Shown here piece by piece: positions 63,847 through 64,000 of a DNA stretch of 64,000 nucleotides. The position numbers and the translations under genes are program-made. Numbering within the stretch: the stretch's first letter is position 1; every line of letters begins with the position of its first letter. Source of the DNA: Phaeobacter sp. CECT 5382 (GTDB lineage: Bacteria > Pseudomonadota > Alphaproteobacteria > Rhodobacterales > Rhodobacteraceae); NCBI RefSeq assembly GCF_001457775.1, contig NZ_CYSG01000011.1, forward strand, positions 78,126 through 142,125. Reading direction: 5' to 3'. Under the pieces are notes generated by a model. That model saw only the letters and a list, made by a program, of their open reading frames with translations, did no database searches and was not told the DNA's origin.

Positions 63847-64000
63847 CGGGATGCGGCGCGCAATTGAGCCATGCAATAGCCGCATAGCGGCAATGCTGTT
63901 ATGATTGCGTTAAACATCTTGAAGGGTCAGCATCATAACCCTAAACCCGCATTTCCCAAGTAACTTGACGTTTTCGCGCCTCCAACGGCCACTAATGTGT
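63847..64000. other. Window end, no gene visible
   Basis: After the LysR stop, 154 bases show no convincing coding sequence. A TTGACG at 63965-63970 could be a -35 box of a gene beyond the window, but no matching -10 box at a normal spacing is visible. Confidence 0.4.

Overview
The window is about 64 kb of chromosomal DNA from an alphaproteobacterium, most likely a Roseobacter-group member of the Rhodobacteraceae. The evidence is the family content and gene order: a class II DAHP synthase, a B12-dependent ribonucleotide reductase (nrdJ), a LexA operator of the alphaproteobacterial direct-repeat type (GAAC-N7-GAAC), a linked trpGD-ung-trpC-moaC-moeA-lexA-comEC-gltX-gltA block, a fused indolepyruvate ferredoxin oxidoreductase, and a holin/N-acetylmuramidase pair of the gene transfer agent (GTA) type. 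Genus and species cannot be assigned from the sequence alone.

Layout. 1-2.3 kb: 3' part of a PAS-domain gene, then DAHP synthase. 2.5-9.4 kb: a GlxA-type AraC regulator and a five-gene branched-chain amino acid type ABC importer (livK-G-F-H-M). 9.4-12.3 kb: a HerA-like ATPase, two candidate small RNAs in tandem, and an IalB-family periplasmic protein. 12.4-17.7 kb: an envelope locus with L,D-transpeptidase, lpxD, a dedicated acyl carrier protein and a FabF-type synthase on the minus strand, divergent from a Tat-exported DUF882 peptidase. 18.1-20.8 kb: tRNA-Arg(CCG) with the scar of a mobile region, made of a serine-recombinase tail, an intact IS3-family element and a truncated, frameshifted chemotaxis receptor. 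20.9-27.2 kb: enoyl-CoA hydratase, MarR-controlled hydrolase, nrdJ and a possible small gene in front of it. 27.2-28.1 kb: an almost 0.9 kb gene-free stretch. 28.1-33 kb: tRNA-Pro(TGG), DUF192 and double cold-shock proteins, pdxH, fabI, gpt and an aminotransferase. 33.2-44.3 kb: ppiD-trpE, a periplasmic deacetylase-like protein, then trpG-trpD-ung-trpC-moaC-moeA and lexA. 44.4-50.7 kb: comEC, gltX, gltA and an RTX-repeat protein. 50.8-63.8 kb: a PaaG-like isomerase, ccmH and ccmF, the GTA-type lysis pair, ccmE, argC, murI, an acyltransferase, the 1140-residue indolepyruvate oxidoreductase and a divergent LysR regulator.

Most of the window is ordinary core metabolism with tight operons (ATGA and TGATG overlaps in liv, trp/moa, ccm and lysis genes) and clear intrinsic terminators. 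The parts most worth a second look are the GTA-type lysis cassette placed between ccmE and ccmF behind a strong terminator, the two tandem small-RNA candidates at 11.1-11.5 kb, the layered mobile-element scar at tRNA-Arg, a tandem TCGGACACAGAA-type repeat shared by two distant intergenic regions, and a 75-codon reading frame translationally coupled to nrdJ. No CRISPR array, rRNA operon or prophage is visible.
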